This document shows, in pieces, positions 53,645 through 62,510 of a stretch of 64,000 nucleotides of DNA. Location: positions 158,439 to 222,438 of the forward strand of contig NZ_MKQR01000018.1 of the NCBI RefSeq assembly GCF_001940455.1, in the 5' to 3' direction. The position numbers and the translations under genes were made by a program. Under the pieces are notes generated by a model. The model was not told where the DNA came from. It saw nothing but the letters and a program-made list of their open reading frames with translations, and did not search any database. This DNA is from Actinokineospora bangkokensis. Its GTDB lineage: Bacteria > Actinomycetota > Actinomycetes > Mycobacteriales > Pseudonocardiaceae. The stretch's first letter is position 1. Each line of letters starts with the position of its first letter.

Positions 53645-54829
53645 TCAGTCGGGGTCCCTGGTCGCGGAGGTGTCGTGGCACGCCGCCCACGCTCGCTGGG
53701 CCACTTCGAGGGTGAGGCGTTGCCAGGGGTCGCGCGGGTCGCGGCCGCTGATCTGTCGCGCGCGAGCGATGCGGTAGCGCAACGTCTGGGGGTGGAGGTG
53801 CAGCGCGTGGGCGGCTTCGATGGCGTTTCCGGCTGCGAACAGGGCCTCCAGGCCAGCGAGCAGGTGGTCATTGCGCGGTTCGAGCAGTGCCCGCAGAACC
53901 GTCGCCGCGGCTCGCCCGGGGTCCGCTGCGGGACGACCGGTGAGCAGGGCGAGGACGTGCGCGTCGCCTTCGGTCAGCAAGGGCTGCTGGACGTAGGCGT
54001 GGTCGGGTGCGTAGTCCAGCGCGACGACGGCCAGGGCATAGGCATCGGCGACGGCTGCACCGTCGGCCGCTGGAAGGAGGCATCCACGCCAACCGCCGGG
54101 CCGCAGCGATCCGGGGACCTCGAGGTCACCGGGCACGATCAGGACGGCCCGGGATCCGCGGGTGGTCAGCAGGTGCGGGGGTGGCACACCGTCGATGCTG
54201 AGGTCCCTGACCAGCTGTGCGGCGTCGGCGGCGGGATCGTCGATCGCCACGACGAGCAGTTGCAGGGCGCCGGTCAGCTCGACCTGCAACTGGCGGCAGC
54301 GGGCGGCGAAGGCCGCGGAGGAACTGTGCCTGCCGACGAGGACGTCGTCGATGAGGTTGCGCAGCGCTCGGTCGCGATCTTCGTCGAGTTGGTGGTGTGC
54401 CGCGGTGTAGCCGTCGGTGATGGCCTCGGATGCCGCATCCACGGCGATCAGCGTGCTGCGCGCGAGGGCTTGGGCGTCGGCTTGGTCCAGGTGTCCATCC
54501 CCCAGCTCGAAGATGACGTCGACGGCGGCGAGGGCACCGGCCCGGTAGGCGCGCAGGACCGCGCCCGGCGCCCGGCCGTCCCGGGCGCGGGCGGCTCCGA
54601 TACCGCGCAGGCGGGCGCGGTCGGCCTCGGCGAGGCCCTGGTCGGTGCACCAGCATTCGACGAGCCGGTCAAGGGCCCACATCGCGATCGCCTGCACCTC
54701 CTGGAGCTGCTCGGGTGCCAGGGCCCGGTAGGCGGGTTCGGCGTCGAGCACGACGTCCAGCACCCCGGCGCGCAACTGCTCCCCCCTGCGGCGCACCAGG
54801 GAAGCCACCAGTTCGCGTTGCTCGCGCAC
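53645..54829 (-). CDS. PucR-family transcriptional regulator
   Basis: GTG 54829 follows a strong AAGGAGG. The 394-residue protein has a helical N-terminal region (to ~160), a GGDEF-like/CdaR middle part, and the PucR C-terminal helix-turn-helix: VLRALLEPRNDHLLAGLEAL, NAIEAAHALHLHPQTLRYRI and ARQISGRDPRDPWQRLTLEV. PucR/CdaR regulators control catabolic genes. It is divergent from the KstD-like flavoprotein, 115 bases apart, and most likely regulates it and the downstream MBL gene. Confidence 0.9.
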   Translation of the reverse strand: MREQRELVASLVRRRGEQLRAGVLDVVLDAEPAYRALAPEQLQEVQAIAMWALDRLVECWCTDQGLAEADRARLRGIGAARARDGRAPGAVLRAYRAGALAAVDVIFELGDGHLDQADAQALARSTLIAVDAASEAITDGYTAAHHQLDEDRDRALRNLIDDVLVGRHSSSAAFAARCRQLQVELTGALQLLVVAIDDPAADAAQLVRDLSIDGVPPPHLLTTRGSRAVLIVPGDLEVPGSLRPGGWRGCLLPAADGAAVADAYALAVVALDYAPDHAYVQQPLLTEGDAHVLALLTGRPAADPGRAAATVLRALLEPRNDHLLAGLEALFAAGNAIEAAHALHLHPQTLRYRIARARQISGRDPRDPWQRLTLEVAQRAWAACHDTSATRDPD

Positions 54830-54944
54830 ACGGCCTCCTTGTCATCCGGTGATGAATGCACCCATCATCCCGCACCGATGCGGTTGCCGACCTCATCAGC
54901 CGGTTGCAAGCTGGGCTCCGAAGATCGTGAGGACAGGAGTGCTG

Positions 54945-56612
54945 GTGGACGCCGATGTGATCGTCGTGGGCGCAGGCCTGGCCGGCTTGGTGGTGGCCGC
55001 TGAAGCTGCCGGTGCAGGCAGGCGGGTACTGCTGCTGGACCAGGAGCCCGAAGCCAACCTGGGCGGTCAGGCGTTCTGGTCCTTCGGCGGCTTGTTCTTG
55101 GTGGACTCGCCCGAGCAGCGCCGGATGGGCATCAAGGACTCTGCGGAGTTGGCGATGCGGGACTGGTTGTCCAGCGCAGGCTTCGACCGCGGGGTCGAGG
55201 ACCCCGCCGGGGAGGACTACTGGGGCCTGCGGTGGGCCCAGGCCTACGTGGAGTTCGCCGCTGGGGACAAGCGCCGCTGGCTGCACGACCAGGGTGTGCG
55301 GTTCTTCCCGGTCGTCGGGTGGGCCGAGCGCGGCGGGGGCCTGGCCGACGGCCACGGCAACAGCGTGCCCCGCTTCCACGTCACCTGGGGAACCGGACCG
55401 GGCGTGGTGGCACCGTTCGAACGACGGGTGCGTGCCGCCGCTGAGGCCGGTCGCATCCGGTTCCGGTTCCGGCACCGGGTCGACGAGGTGGTCGTCACCG
55501 ACGGCGCGGTGACCGGTGTCCGCGGGGCGGTCCTGGAGCCGAGCGACGCCGCGCGGGGCACCGCGAGCTCCCGCGCCGAGGTCGGTGCCTTCGAGCTGGG
55601 CGCGCAGGCCGTGGTCGTCACCTCAGGCGGGATCGGCGCCAACCACGACCTGGTCCGCGCCAACTGGCCCGCCCGCCTCGGCACGGCGCCGAAGTCGATG
55701 ATCTCCGGGGTCCCCGAGCACGTCGACGGCCGCATGCTGCGCATCAGCGAGCGGGCAGGCGCTCGGCTGGTCAACCGCGACCGGATGTGGCACTACACCG
55801 AAGGCCTGCGGAACTGGAACCCCATCTGGGCCCGGCACGGCATCCGCATCCTGCCCGGCCCCTCGGCCATGTGGCTCGACGCGCACGGGCGGCGCTTCAC
55901 CGCCCCGGACTTCCCCGGTTTCGACACCCTGAGCACGCTGGGGGCGATCGGCCGCAGCGGGTACGACCACTCCTGGTTCCTCACCACCTACAAGGTGGTC
56001 GCCAAGGAGTTCGCGCTGTCGGGGTCGGAGCAGAACCCCGACCTCACGGGCAAGGACATCCGGCTGACCCTGTCCCGCGTCCGCCCAGGCGCAGCTCCTC
56101 CGATGCAGGCCTTCCTGGACAAGGGTGAGGACTTCGTCGTCGCCGACACGCTGCCCGAGCTCGTGGCAGGCATGAACCGCCTCGTGCCCGACCCCGGCGT
56201 CGACTTCGCGCTGATCGAGTCCCAGGTACGCGCCCGCGACAGCCAGGTGGACAACCCGTTCACCAAGGACGCTCAGATCATGGCCATCCACAACGCGCGC
56301 AAGTCGCGGGGCGACCGCCTTGTCCGCACCGCCGCACCTCACCGCATCCTCGACCCGGCAGCCGGTCCGCTGGTCGCCGTCCGGCTCAACATCGTCACCC
56401 GCAAGACCCTCGGCGGTCTGCAGACCGATCTGGCCGGCCGGGTGCTCGCCGCCGACGGCTCGGCCATCCCGGGCCTGTACGCCGCAGGCGAGGTCGCCGG
56501 GTTCGGCGGTGGCGGGGTCCACGGCTACCGCTCCCTGGAAGGCACCTTCCTGGGCGGCTGCCTGTTCTCCGGCCGCCAAGCCGGTCGCGCCGTCGCCAAG
56601 GCCACCGCGTGA
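54945..56612 (+). CDS. FAD-binding dehydrogenase, KstD-like
   Basis: Start placed at GTG 54945 (AGGAG five bases upstream; GTG 54939 also possible); 555 residues. It opens with the Rossmann motif ADVIVVGAGLAGLVVAAEAA and an E/D strand LLLDQEPEANLGGQAFWS, typical of the 3-ketosteroid-1-dehydrogenase/fumarate reductase family, and ends with GLYAAGEVAGFGGGGVHGYR, the second FAD-contact motif. Annotated homologues are simply FAD-binding dehydrogenases; the substrate is unknown, perhaps a sterol-like or cyclic ketone. It overlaps the MBL gene by four bases and is presumably controlled by the divergent PucR gene. Confidence 0.9.
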   Translation: MDADVIVVGAGLAGLVVAAEAAGAGRRVLLLDQEPEANLGGQAFWSFGGLFLVDSPEQRRMGIKDSAELAMRDWLSSAGFDRGVEDPAGEDYWGLRWAQAYVEFAAGDKRRWLHDQGVRFFPVVGWAERGGGLADGHGNSVPRFHVTWGTGPGVVAPFERRVRAAAEAGRIRFRFRHRVDEVVVTDGAVTGVRGAVLEPSDAARGTASSRAEVGAFELGAQAVVVTSGGIGANHDLVRANWPARLGTAPKSMISGVPEHVDGRMLRISERAGARLVNRDRMWHYTEGLRNWNPIWARHGIRILPGPSAMWLDAHGRRFTAPDFPGFDTLSTLGAIGRSGYDHSWFLTTYKVVAKEFALSGSEQNPDLTGKDIRLTLSRVRPGAAPPMQAFLDKGEDFVVADTLPELVAGMNRLVPDPGVDFALIESQVRARDSQVDNPFTKDAQIMAIHNARKSRGDRLVRTAAPHRILDPAAGPLVAVRLNIVTRKTLGGLQTDLAGRVLAADGSAIPGLYAAGEVAGFGGGGVHGYRSLEGTFLGGCLFSGRQAGRAVAKATA

Positions 56613-57577
56613 CCCGGCAGGCCCCGCGCTTCCACGTCATCCCCACCCTGGTGCGGGAGTTGTGCACAGACAGCCTGCGCCCGTGGTTGCACCTGCTCGA
56701 ACCCTCGGCCGCAGCCAGCCTCGGGCAGGTGCGGGCGACCTTCCTGGGCGTGTCCACCGTGCTGCTCGACGACGGGCACACCGCCGTCCTGACCGACGGC
56801 TTCTTCAGCCGCCCCGGCATCGTGCGGACCCTGGCCCGGCGGATCGCACCCGACCGGGCACGCATCGCCGCCGCGCTGCGACTGGCCGGTGTCACCGACC
56901 TGGCCGCGGTCTTCGTCTGCCACTCCCACTACGACCACGCCCTGGACTCCGCCGTCGTCGCCGCCGCCACCGGCGCCCAGCTGCTGGGCTCAACCTCCAC
57001 CGCGCGCACCGCCGGGATCCTCGCCGACCACCGCGTCACCGTCGTGCAGCCCGGGCAGCCCATGCGGTTCGGCGAGTTCACCCTGACCGCGCTGCCCGCC
57101 CAGCACAGCCCCGGTGACCGCGTCCCCGGCACCATCGACCACCCCCTGGACCCACCGGCCCGGATGCGGGACTGGCGGACCGGGGACTGCTACTCCCTGC
57201 ACGTCACCCACCGCGACCGCGCCCTGCTGGTGCACGCCAGCGCCAACTTCCTGCCCGGCGCGCTCGCCGACCAGCAGGCCGACACCGTGTACCTGGGCGT
57301 GGGCACCCTCGGCAAGCAGGACGACCGGTTCCGGGCCGACTACTGGGCCGAGACCGTTACCGCCGTCGGCGCCCGCCGGGTCCTGCCCATCCACTGGGAC
57401 AACTTCACCCGTCCCCTACACCGGCCGCTGCGCCCGCTGCCGCGCGTGTTCGACGACTTCAACACCACGATGCGGTTCCTCACCCAGGCAGGCAGCCGCG
57501 ACGGCGTGTCCGTCCAGATGCCCCTCGTCGGCAGCCCCGCTGATCCCTGGCCCGACCACACCAGGAGAACGCCGTGA
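56609..57577 (+). CDS. MBL-fold metallohydrolase
   Basis: GTG 56609 overlaps the flavoprotein stop. The 322-residue protein has the metallo-beta-lactamase motif VCHSHYDHALD (HxHxDH variant) for metal binding, further histidines in ALPAQHSPGDR and VLPIHWDNF, and TFLGVSTVLLDDG at the start. Related enzymes hydrolyse lactones or phosphodiesters. With the KstD-like enzyme in the same operon it may open a ring produced by oxidation, which is inference. It overlaps the start of the following broken gene by four bases. Confidence 0.9.
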   Translation: MTRQAPRFHVIPTLVRELCTDSLRPWLHLLEPSAAASLGQVRATFLGVSTVLLDDGHTAVLTDGFFSRPGIVRTLARRIAPDRARIAAALRLAGVTDLAAVFVCHSHYDHALDSAVVAAATGAQLLGSTSTARTAGILADHRVTVVQPGQPMRFGEFTLTALPAQHSPGDRVPGTIDHPLDPPARMRDWRTGDCYSLHVTHRDRALLVHASANFLPGALADQQADTVYLGVGTLGKQDDRFRADYWAETVTAVGARRVLPIHWDNFTRPLHRPLRPLPRVFDDFNTTMRFLTQAGSRDGVSVQMPLVGSPADPWPDHTRRTP

Positions 57578-57900
57578 CCAGCCACCTCCCCGCCGGAGCC
57601 CAGGAGCCTCCCCGCCCCGAGACCTTCCGCGAGGAGCTGGCCGAGGCCCTCGCCCCGCGCACGCTGCTGCTCACCGTCGGCGTCGGCCTGCTGTGCATCG
57701 GCTTCGCGCTGTCCTAACTCGGAGCCCTGCACAACCCTCGGCCCCACGACATCCCCCTTGCCGTCGTCGCCCCCGCGCAGGCCGCCGACCAGGTCGTCAC
57801 CGCCTACAACGGCATCAAGGGAACACCGGTCGCCGCCACCGCAGCAGGATGGGGGGCCGACGCAGCGGCCACCACGGCGGTGGCTAGGTTGATGTTCGCC
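57574..57900 (+). pseudogene. Membrane protein gene with in-frame TAA
   Basis: Translation from GTG 57574 gives a hydrophilic leader and helix (RTLLLTVGVGLLCIGFALS), then TAA at 57715-57717. The same frame continues sensibly with LGALHNPRPHDIPLAVVAPA and QVVTAYNGIKGTPVAATA, the pattern seen after the first helix of YhgE/Pip-like DUF3533 membrane proteins, where a Tyr would be expected at the stop (TAC to TAA). The frame then decays near 57900. The overlap with the MBL stop shows it was once the third gene of that operon. Confidence 0.65.
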
Positions 57901-57964
57901 GGTCGCCCCGGTGTACGGCCACCATGGCCATCTCGCGTGCTGCCTTAACAGTAGCCGTCGTCAT

Positions 57965-58117
57965 CTACTTCTTCGTCGCTGCGATGTGCACGGCCTCTTG
58001 GTCGTGCCCGCGAGGCACGTCGAAGTGGACGTCCAGTTGTGTTTGCTCCAACGCAGGCTCGGCGTGCGTAATGCCCTCATGGCGCCTGTTCCGCATCTCC
58101 TGCGGCGCTTTGACCAT
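57965..58117 (-). CDS. Small 50-aa protein downstream of HTH-ImmA gene
   Basis: ATG 58117 lies inside the end of the HTH-ImmA gene, with GGAGAA four bases before it, giving 50 residues rich in Glu, His, Arg and Gln and no Cys or membrane segment (MVKAPQEMRNRRHEGITHAE, ending ATKK). The strong ribosome binding site and the overlap support translation coupled to the upstream gene. No family is recognised. The position suggests a small partner or effector of the module. Confidence 0.5.
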   Translation of the reverse strand: MVKAPQEMRNRRHEGITHAEPALEQTQLDVHFDVPRGHDQEAVHIAATKK

Positions 58118-59372
58118 CGGGTTCTCCGGTGACCGGTCCGTATCCGGGGCGGCGGCTAAGAGCATCTGCTCGGGCACGCTTCTGCGCGTCCGTCGTGTCG
58201 GTGATCAACCGCAAGGTGGGTTTGTCGACGGGTTGCCCAAGCAGCAGGCGTAGGCGGGGGGCTCGCCAGTGCAGTTCGCGTGCGAGGTCAGCGAAGGTGA
58301 GCAGGCCGTGATGGTGGGCGAGGTCAAAGGCTTTACTGAGCAGGCTGGCAGTCTCACCGGGGTAGTTGGCGGCGGGTTCGGGCGCGAACAGACCGACTCC
58401 GGTGAGGCTGTTGAGTCGCTGGTAGGCGCGGCGGGCGCTGGCGTCGGAGATGACGCCAAGCTCGCGGGCCCGGTAGATCAGCGACTTGATCGACACGCCC
58501 CAGACGCGGCTGAGTTCAGCAAGGGTGTGGAAGTCGACCCTGCTGGGGAGCAGGTCGGCGATGGTGGCCGCGGGGGTGAGGAACTCGGCGGCGAAAACAT
58601 TGGCCTCGTGTTCGTGGCTGGGGTCGCCCGCGGAGCTGTTGCGATGTAGCAGCAGGTGGCCGAGTTCGTGGGCGGCGGTGAAGCGCTGCCGGAAGACATC
58701 GTCTGCGCGGTCGGGGGTGAGCACGACCAGGGGTCGGGGCAGGTGTGAGGTGGAGAACGCGTCGATCCTGGAGGTTTCGTCCCCGGCGAAGGGCACGGTG
58801 GTCACCACAATGCCTTTGGTCTCCATCGTGCGGACCAGGTGCGCGATGGGTCTGTTGCTGAGGTTCCAGCGTTCGCGCAGAAGCCGGGCGGCGGTGGCCG
58901 GGTCGGCGGGGACGTCCTCGGCAATTATGTGGGTGTCGAAGCCGGGCAGGTCGACGGCGGGCAACTGGATGCGCTGCTCGAGTGCGTGGGCCAGCTCCCA
59001 GACCTGCTCGACGAACGCCACGGCCTTCGCGCGCTGGGACGCGCGGGTCGAACGCAGACTGCGGAAGTGCGCGGTGGCGGCATCGAGCCGGGCGTGCGGT
59101 CGCCCCAAGGCGAAGAAGCCGATCGGCATGTCGAGGATCTCGGAGAGCTTGAGCAGGTGATCGGGCCGGGGCGGAGTGGTGCGCGCCTCCCACTGGCTCA
59201 CCGCAGCGGGGGTGACTCCCACCGCGGCGGCCAGCGCGGCCTTGGTGAGCCCAGCCAGGCACCTCGCCTGGGTCAGGCGGGCGGGGTCGAACACCCGCGC
59301 CACCTCGGCCAACCCGAGCGCGTCACCGTCATTGTCTTCACCGGGGAGGTGCAAGTGCAGCTGGTCAGTCAT
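58077..59372 (-). CDS. XRE-HTH/ImmA-IrrE metalloprotease regulator
   Basis: ATG 59372 with AGGAAG in front; 431 residues. Residues ~30-95 are an XRE helix-turn-helix (ARLTQARCLAGLTKAALAAA, then VSQWEARTTPPRP). The central ImmA/IrrE-type zinc protease domain carries HELGH at about residues 235-239 (FTAAHELGHLLLHR) and the downstream acidic EANVFAAEFL. The remainder is a winged-helix-like C-terminal region. This combination is typical of stress and mobile-element regulators that cleave partner repressors. It is the second gene of a three-gene minus-strand operon, starting within the end of the 273-aa gene. Confidence 0.9.
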   Translation of the reverse strand: MTDQLHLHLPGEDNDGDALGLAEVARVFDPARLTQARCLAGLTKAALAAAVGVTPAAVSQWEARTTPPRPDHLLKLSEILDMPIGFFALGRPHARLDAATAHFRSLRSTRASQRAKAVAFVEQVWELAHALEQRIQLPAVDLPGFDTHIIAEDVPADPATAARLLRERWNLSNRPIAHLVRTMETKGIVVTTVPFAGDETSRIDAFSTSHLPRPLVVLTPDRADDVFRQRFTAAHELGHLLLHRNSSAGDPSHEHEANVFAAEFLTPAATIADLLPSRVDFHTLAELSRVWGVSIKSLIYRARELGVISDASARRAYQRLNSLTGVGLFAPEPAANYPGETASLLSKAFDLAHHHGLLTFADLARELHWRAPRLRLLLGQPVDKPTLRLITDTTDAQKRARADALSRRPGYGPVTGEPDGQSAAGDAEQAP

Positions 59373-60186
59373 CGCTTCCTGTTCCCGGCTGGGGTGCGTT
59401 CGGGTCGGTGTCGGGTGAGGTCAATGGCGGTCGCACACCCAGTACCGGCTCCTCTAGTGGCGCGTCGTCGAACCGAGGGCCCGAGCCGGGACCGGTGGAG
59501 GGAGGAACCGGACGCACGGGGGACGGTGCGGGACCCCAGCCGCGGCCGAACCCACCCTCTTCGGTGGTGATCGGCAACTGCTCGCGAACAGACCACTTCA
59601 GCAGGCCCGACTCGTCGGTCTGGGTTGCCTCGCCCCAGTAGATGCGTAGAAGCCCGGACTGGGGGTTAGAGGCGTAGGCGATCAACACCATCCTGCCTGC
59701 GGTCGCCATGTCAGCGACGATCTGCTCGGCCTCCTCGGCCTCGGTGCGCAACTGCTCCTCGGACTTGTCGGCCTCCTCCAGGCTGAGTTGCGCATCCGGG
59801 GTCGTCGGGGTCAGGTCGAGCAGGTTGCGCCGCACCTCCGACATGCGCATCTTGGCCTGATCGACGCTCTTACGCAGGTCATCGCCGTAACGCCACGGGT
59901 AGAGGATCACGTTGTTCTCCCCCACCACGAGCAGGTCGTAACGGGCGCCCCGGGGTCGAATCGTTCGGACCCCATCCAGTCCACCGATGTGACGGACCAA
60001 CTCCTCGTGCTGGGTCTGCCACAAGTGCCCGTACACATCCTTGGAGGTTAGGCCCATCGCCTCGTGCCCGGCCAACGCGCGGCGCTCGGCCTCCCGCAGC
60101 GCGAGCGGGACCGCCCGACCGACAGACTCGGCAAGCTCACCGAACAACGACAACGACCACGGCGTGGAAGACCAGGCGCTGCTCAC
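59365..60186 (-). CDS. 273-aa protein of unknown function, first in the HTH-ImmA operon
   Basis: Start chosen at GTG 60186 with GGAGG five to nine bases upstream. The 273-residue protein has a helical N-terminal part, a central stretch GARYDLLVVGENNVILYPWR resembling a PD-(D/E)xK-like or DUF-type core only superficially, an Asp/Glu-rich coiled region (LSLEEADKSEEQLRTEAEEA) and a Pro-rich C-terminal tail of about 65 residues. No family is recognised. It overlaps the HTH-ImmA start by eight bases, so the two are coupled. A promoter can be proposed at 60243-60270. Confidence 0.7.
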   Translation of the reverse strand: MSSAWSSTPWSLSLFGELAESVGRAVPLALREAERRALAGHEAMGLTSKDVYGHLWQTQHEELVRHIGGLDGVRTIRPRGARYDLLVVGENNVILYPWRYGDDLRKSVDQAKMRMSEVRRNLLDLTPTTPDAQLSLEEADKSEEQLRTEAEEAEQIVADMATAGRMVLIAYASNPQSGLLRIYWGEATQTDESGLLKWSVREQLPITTEEGGFGRGWGPAPSPVRPVPPSTGPGSGPRFDDAPLEEPVLGVRPPLTSPDTDPNAPQPGTGSDD

Positions 60187-60242
60187 TGCGACCTCCGTGA
60201 GGCGACATCCCGGGATCTGCTTACGTTCCCGGCGCTGTACAA

Positions 60243-60270
60243 GTAATACCACTAATGTTCTCGACGTCAA
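60243..60270 (-). promoter_or_regulatory. Candidate sigma-70-type promoter of the HTH-ImmA operon
   Basis: On the minus strand TTGACG (60265-60270) is followed after 16 bases by TATTAC (60243-60248), about 57-84 bases before GTG 60186, in a markedly AT-richer strip. This matches the -35/-10 arrangement of housekeeping promoters at 4-5 of 6 positions each. Confidence 0.45.
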
Positions 60271-60755
60271 GTGCGCACATGGCGCTAGGGTGTGCGAGCG
60301 ATGCCGCCGAGGACCGGCGACCTACTGCACCTGAGGCAGTCCACCTGCGGGCGCTTCTCCGCTGGGCCTGAACGACACCGCTTCGGCGGGATCGTCAACC
60401 GCGGCGGTACGTCCCGGACGAGTCTGTGTAGGGAAGTTCTGGTCCCCGGCGGGTTAGGTACAAGGTGCTGCTACCAGCCCCGGTGCTCGTGCACGCACGG
60501 CATCCGGGGAAGTCGAAATCCCGAAGAGGCGGTAGGAGGCAACCGAACGGGTTCGGAGGTCACATCGTTCGCAGCCCCCGCAACTCTGCGAGGCCTGCAA
60601 AGAATGACCTCACGTCTCGCTTGACCTGCTGCTATGAAGTCGGATGTTCGCAGTCGTCACAAGTATGCGAACACTGCGTGCCAGCGAGGTGCCATGGCAA
60701 GCGGGGAATGGGCCGCCGGGCCGCAGGCTGAGCAGCTACCTGCGCTCGACGACTT
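60271..60755. other. Gene-free stretch
   Basis: No supportable gene or RNA is seen. Frames are short and the composition is mixed, with lower GC than the cluster. It separates the HTH-ImmA operon from decayed genes to the right. Confidence 0.5.
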
Positions 60756-61090
60756 AGATCGGCACGAAGACTAGCCCCGGGACCATGAGGATCGCCATGA
60801 TGGCGAACAGCAACCAGGACTCGCCGCGTCCGTCGCGCCCGCAGGGCGGTGTTCGGGCCTGCGGGTCTCGCCGCGGTGGGCGGCAGCGACGAACGAGTCA
60901 GTGACACTCTCGATCACCGGGCCGGTGTACAGCACGTTCCTGGCCAGTGCGGGGCCCCTGACGCTGTTTCATACCCTGGATCGGCCCTCCTCCCCGACCG
61001 TCGGCCAACCCCAGGCGGGTGTGGTCGCCGGTGACGACCGTGCCGAACTCGCCCTCTAGGGAGTCGATGACGCCGATACCCACACGCACC
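60756..61090 (-). pseudogene. Broken small membrane protein gene
   Basis: A start at about 61089 gives MRVGIGVIDSLEGEFGTVVT; later, in another frame, ARNVLYTGPVIESVTDSF appears, and the end reads GESWLLFAIMAILMVPGLVF VPI before a stop at 60756. The last segment is a clear membrane helix. At least one frameshift lies between. No family is named. Confidence 0.4.
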
Positions 61091-61149
61091 TTTCAAAATC
61101 GGCCGCGTACGGGGGCACTCACCTGGAGACGGACCACCGGCTGGTGGGT

Positions 61150-61527
61150 GTGCTGCTGGAGGAGGTCGCGGCCCCAGCGCACCCAGGACTCCCTGCTCCA
61201 GCACGGCGTGCTCCGCCAGTGTGGCCTTCACCGAGGGCATGGCCGTGTTGCTCTATCTGCTCATCACCGCAGTGGCTGCACTGGCCGGAGCCGGAGCCGG
61301 AGCCGGAGCCGGGGCCGTCGCGACGGCGGTCGAGCAGGAGCACGGCCAGCGCGGCGGCGAACTTCAGCAGCTGCTCCCCGAGATGGGCGTGGGCCCGGAT
61401 CAAGTCGCTGCCCGCGATGTTGCGCTTCAAGTCCTCGCCACTTGACGCCGGCGACCACGGCCAGCGGAACGAGCACGACCACGGCGTGCACGACGAGCGG
61501 GTGCAGCGGCAACCCGAAGACCTGCAC
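61150..61527 (-). pseudogene. Decayed DUF2231-type membrane protein
   Basis: The start, MQVFGLPLHPLVVHAVVVLV (61527 leftward), is the diagnostic N-terminus of DUF2231 proteins, in which a short helix follows the HP-x-x-VH motif. The frame is lost after about 30 codons; a second helix, LIRAHAHLGEQLLKFAAALA, appears in another frame. A run of four GGAGCC repeats at 61287-61310 interrupts it. Non-functional. Confidence 0.55.
61287..61310. repeat. GGAGCC hexamer x4 tandem repeat
   Basis: Four consecutive GGAGCC units lie within the decayed DUF2231 region and encode Gly-Ser repeats on the minus strand. The array probably arose by slippage and contributes to the frame loss. Confidence 0.8.
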
Positions 61528-61628
61528 ATCTCAAACCCTCCAAGGACTGGTGTGCCCGTAATCCTGGGATCCGGATCTGGGAAGCTCTCGGGAGCGGAGA
61601 TCGACCCGCGGGGGGCGATACTGGTGGT

Positions 61629-62215
61629 GTGGAGCCACCTGCTGTCCTGGTCGTCGAGGACGACCGCGTCTTCGAGAGCATGCTCGAACGGCTGCTGGTC
61701 GAGGAGGACTATGCCGTGGACTTGACCCACGACAGCCACCGTGGACTGCGCCTGGGCTGACCCGCCAGTACGCGGTGCTGGTACTAGGCCGGGGACTGCC
61801 CGCCGTGGACGGACTGGACCTGCTGGTCAGGCTGCGCTCGCGCGGGATCGCCACCGGTTCTGGCGCTCTCGGCGCCGAGCAAACCCCGCCGACCGCGTGG
61901 CGGGCTTGGACTCAGGTGCCGAGGGACTACCTGGGCAAACCGTTCAACATCGACGAGCTGCTGTGGGCGCAGGCGCCACACCGAGCTCGCGCAGGTCCAA
62001 GCGGTGCCGGGTGGACACCTGGACCTCGACAACAGGTCGGTCGCGCCGGGCCGAGTACTGCAGCGGCTCTCCGAGCGCGAGCGCACCCTACTGATCCGCA
62101 CTCGCCGCGCGCCCGACGACGGTGTTCACCAGAGCCGCGGCCGAGAGCACCGCCATGGCCAACTCCTACGCCGCCCGCCATGCCAGCAACCGAGTGGTAA
62201 TTTCTGTCAGTTGAA
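61629..62215 (+). pseudogene. OmpR-type response regulator remnant
   Basis: The receiver start VEPPAVLVVEDDRVFESMLE with LVEEDYAVDLTHDS (61629-61755) ends at a stop, then resumes in other frames: YAVLVLGRGLPAVDGLDLLV (expected Asp is now Gly), DYLGKPFNIDELLW, and wing-helix pieces LQRLSERERTLLIR and TTVFTRAAA (62060-62150). Several frameshifts and a stop separate them. The order matches receiver then trans-reg-C domain, so this was a full OmpR-family regulator. Confidence 0.65.
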
Positions 62216-62219
62216 ACCG

Positions 62220-62510
62220 CGATCACATCGAGTTGACCGCCACCGACGACGGCACGGGGATACCCGATTGGTCATGCCCCACGTTTTCGTCCCCTTCTCC
62301 AGCACCGGCGGCCCGGCAGAGCGACAGCGGCGCTACGGCCTCAGGTTGGCCATCGTCGCCGACATCGCCGCACACCACGGCGGGTCGGCGCGCGCATCCA
62401 GTTCGATTTCGACGTCCAATTCACCCTGCGCCTGCCGACAGGTCCACCTCCGTCGTTCCGGGCCGCGGCCGGGGCGGCCACCGCCGGGTATCCGTCCCGG
62501 CCGCCATGCG
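62220..62510 (+). pseudogene. Sensor histidine kinase C-terminal remnant
   Basis: Pieces of the HATPase domain are readable in shifted frames directly after the response regulator relic: LTATDDGTGIP (N/G1 box), MPHVFVPFSS (F box), YGLRLAIVADIAAHHGGSAR (G2 box) and FTLRLP. The upstream dimerisation domain and all membrane parts are absent. The order response regulator then kinase is the usual operon order. Confidence 0.6.

Noticed and set aside
53378-55003. Long + strand frame across the PucR gene
   Set aside because: It covers the complement of a well-supported PucR gene and ends within the KstD-like gene; composition is not protein-like except for the short HTH relic noted separately.
57924-58253. 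109-codon + strand frame with a hydrophobic start
   Set aside because: It overlaps the stop region of the HTH-ImmA gene and the small coupled ORF on the other strand, lacks a ribosome binding site and shows no coherent protein pattern beyond the first helix.
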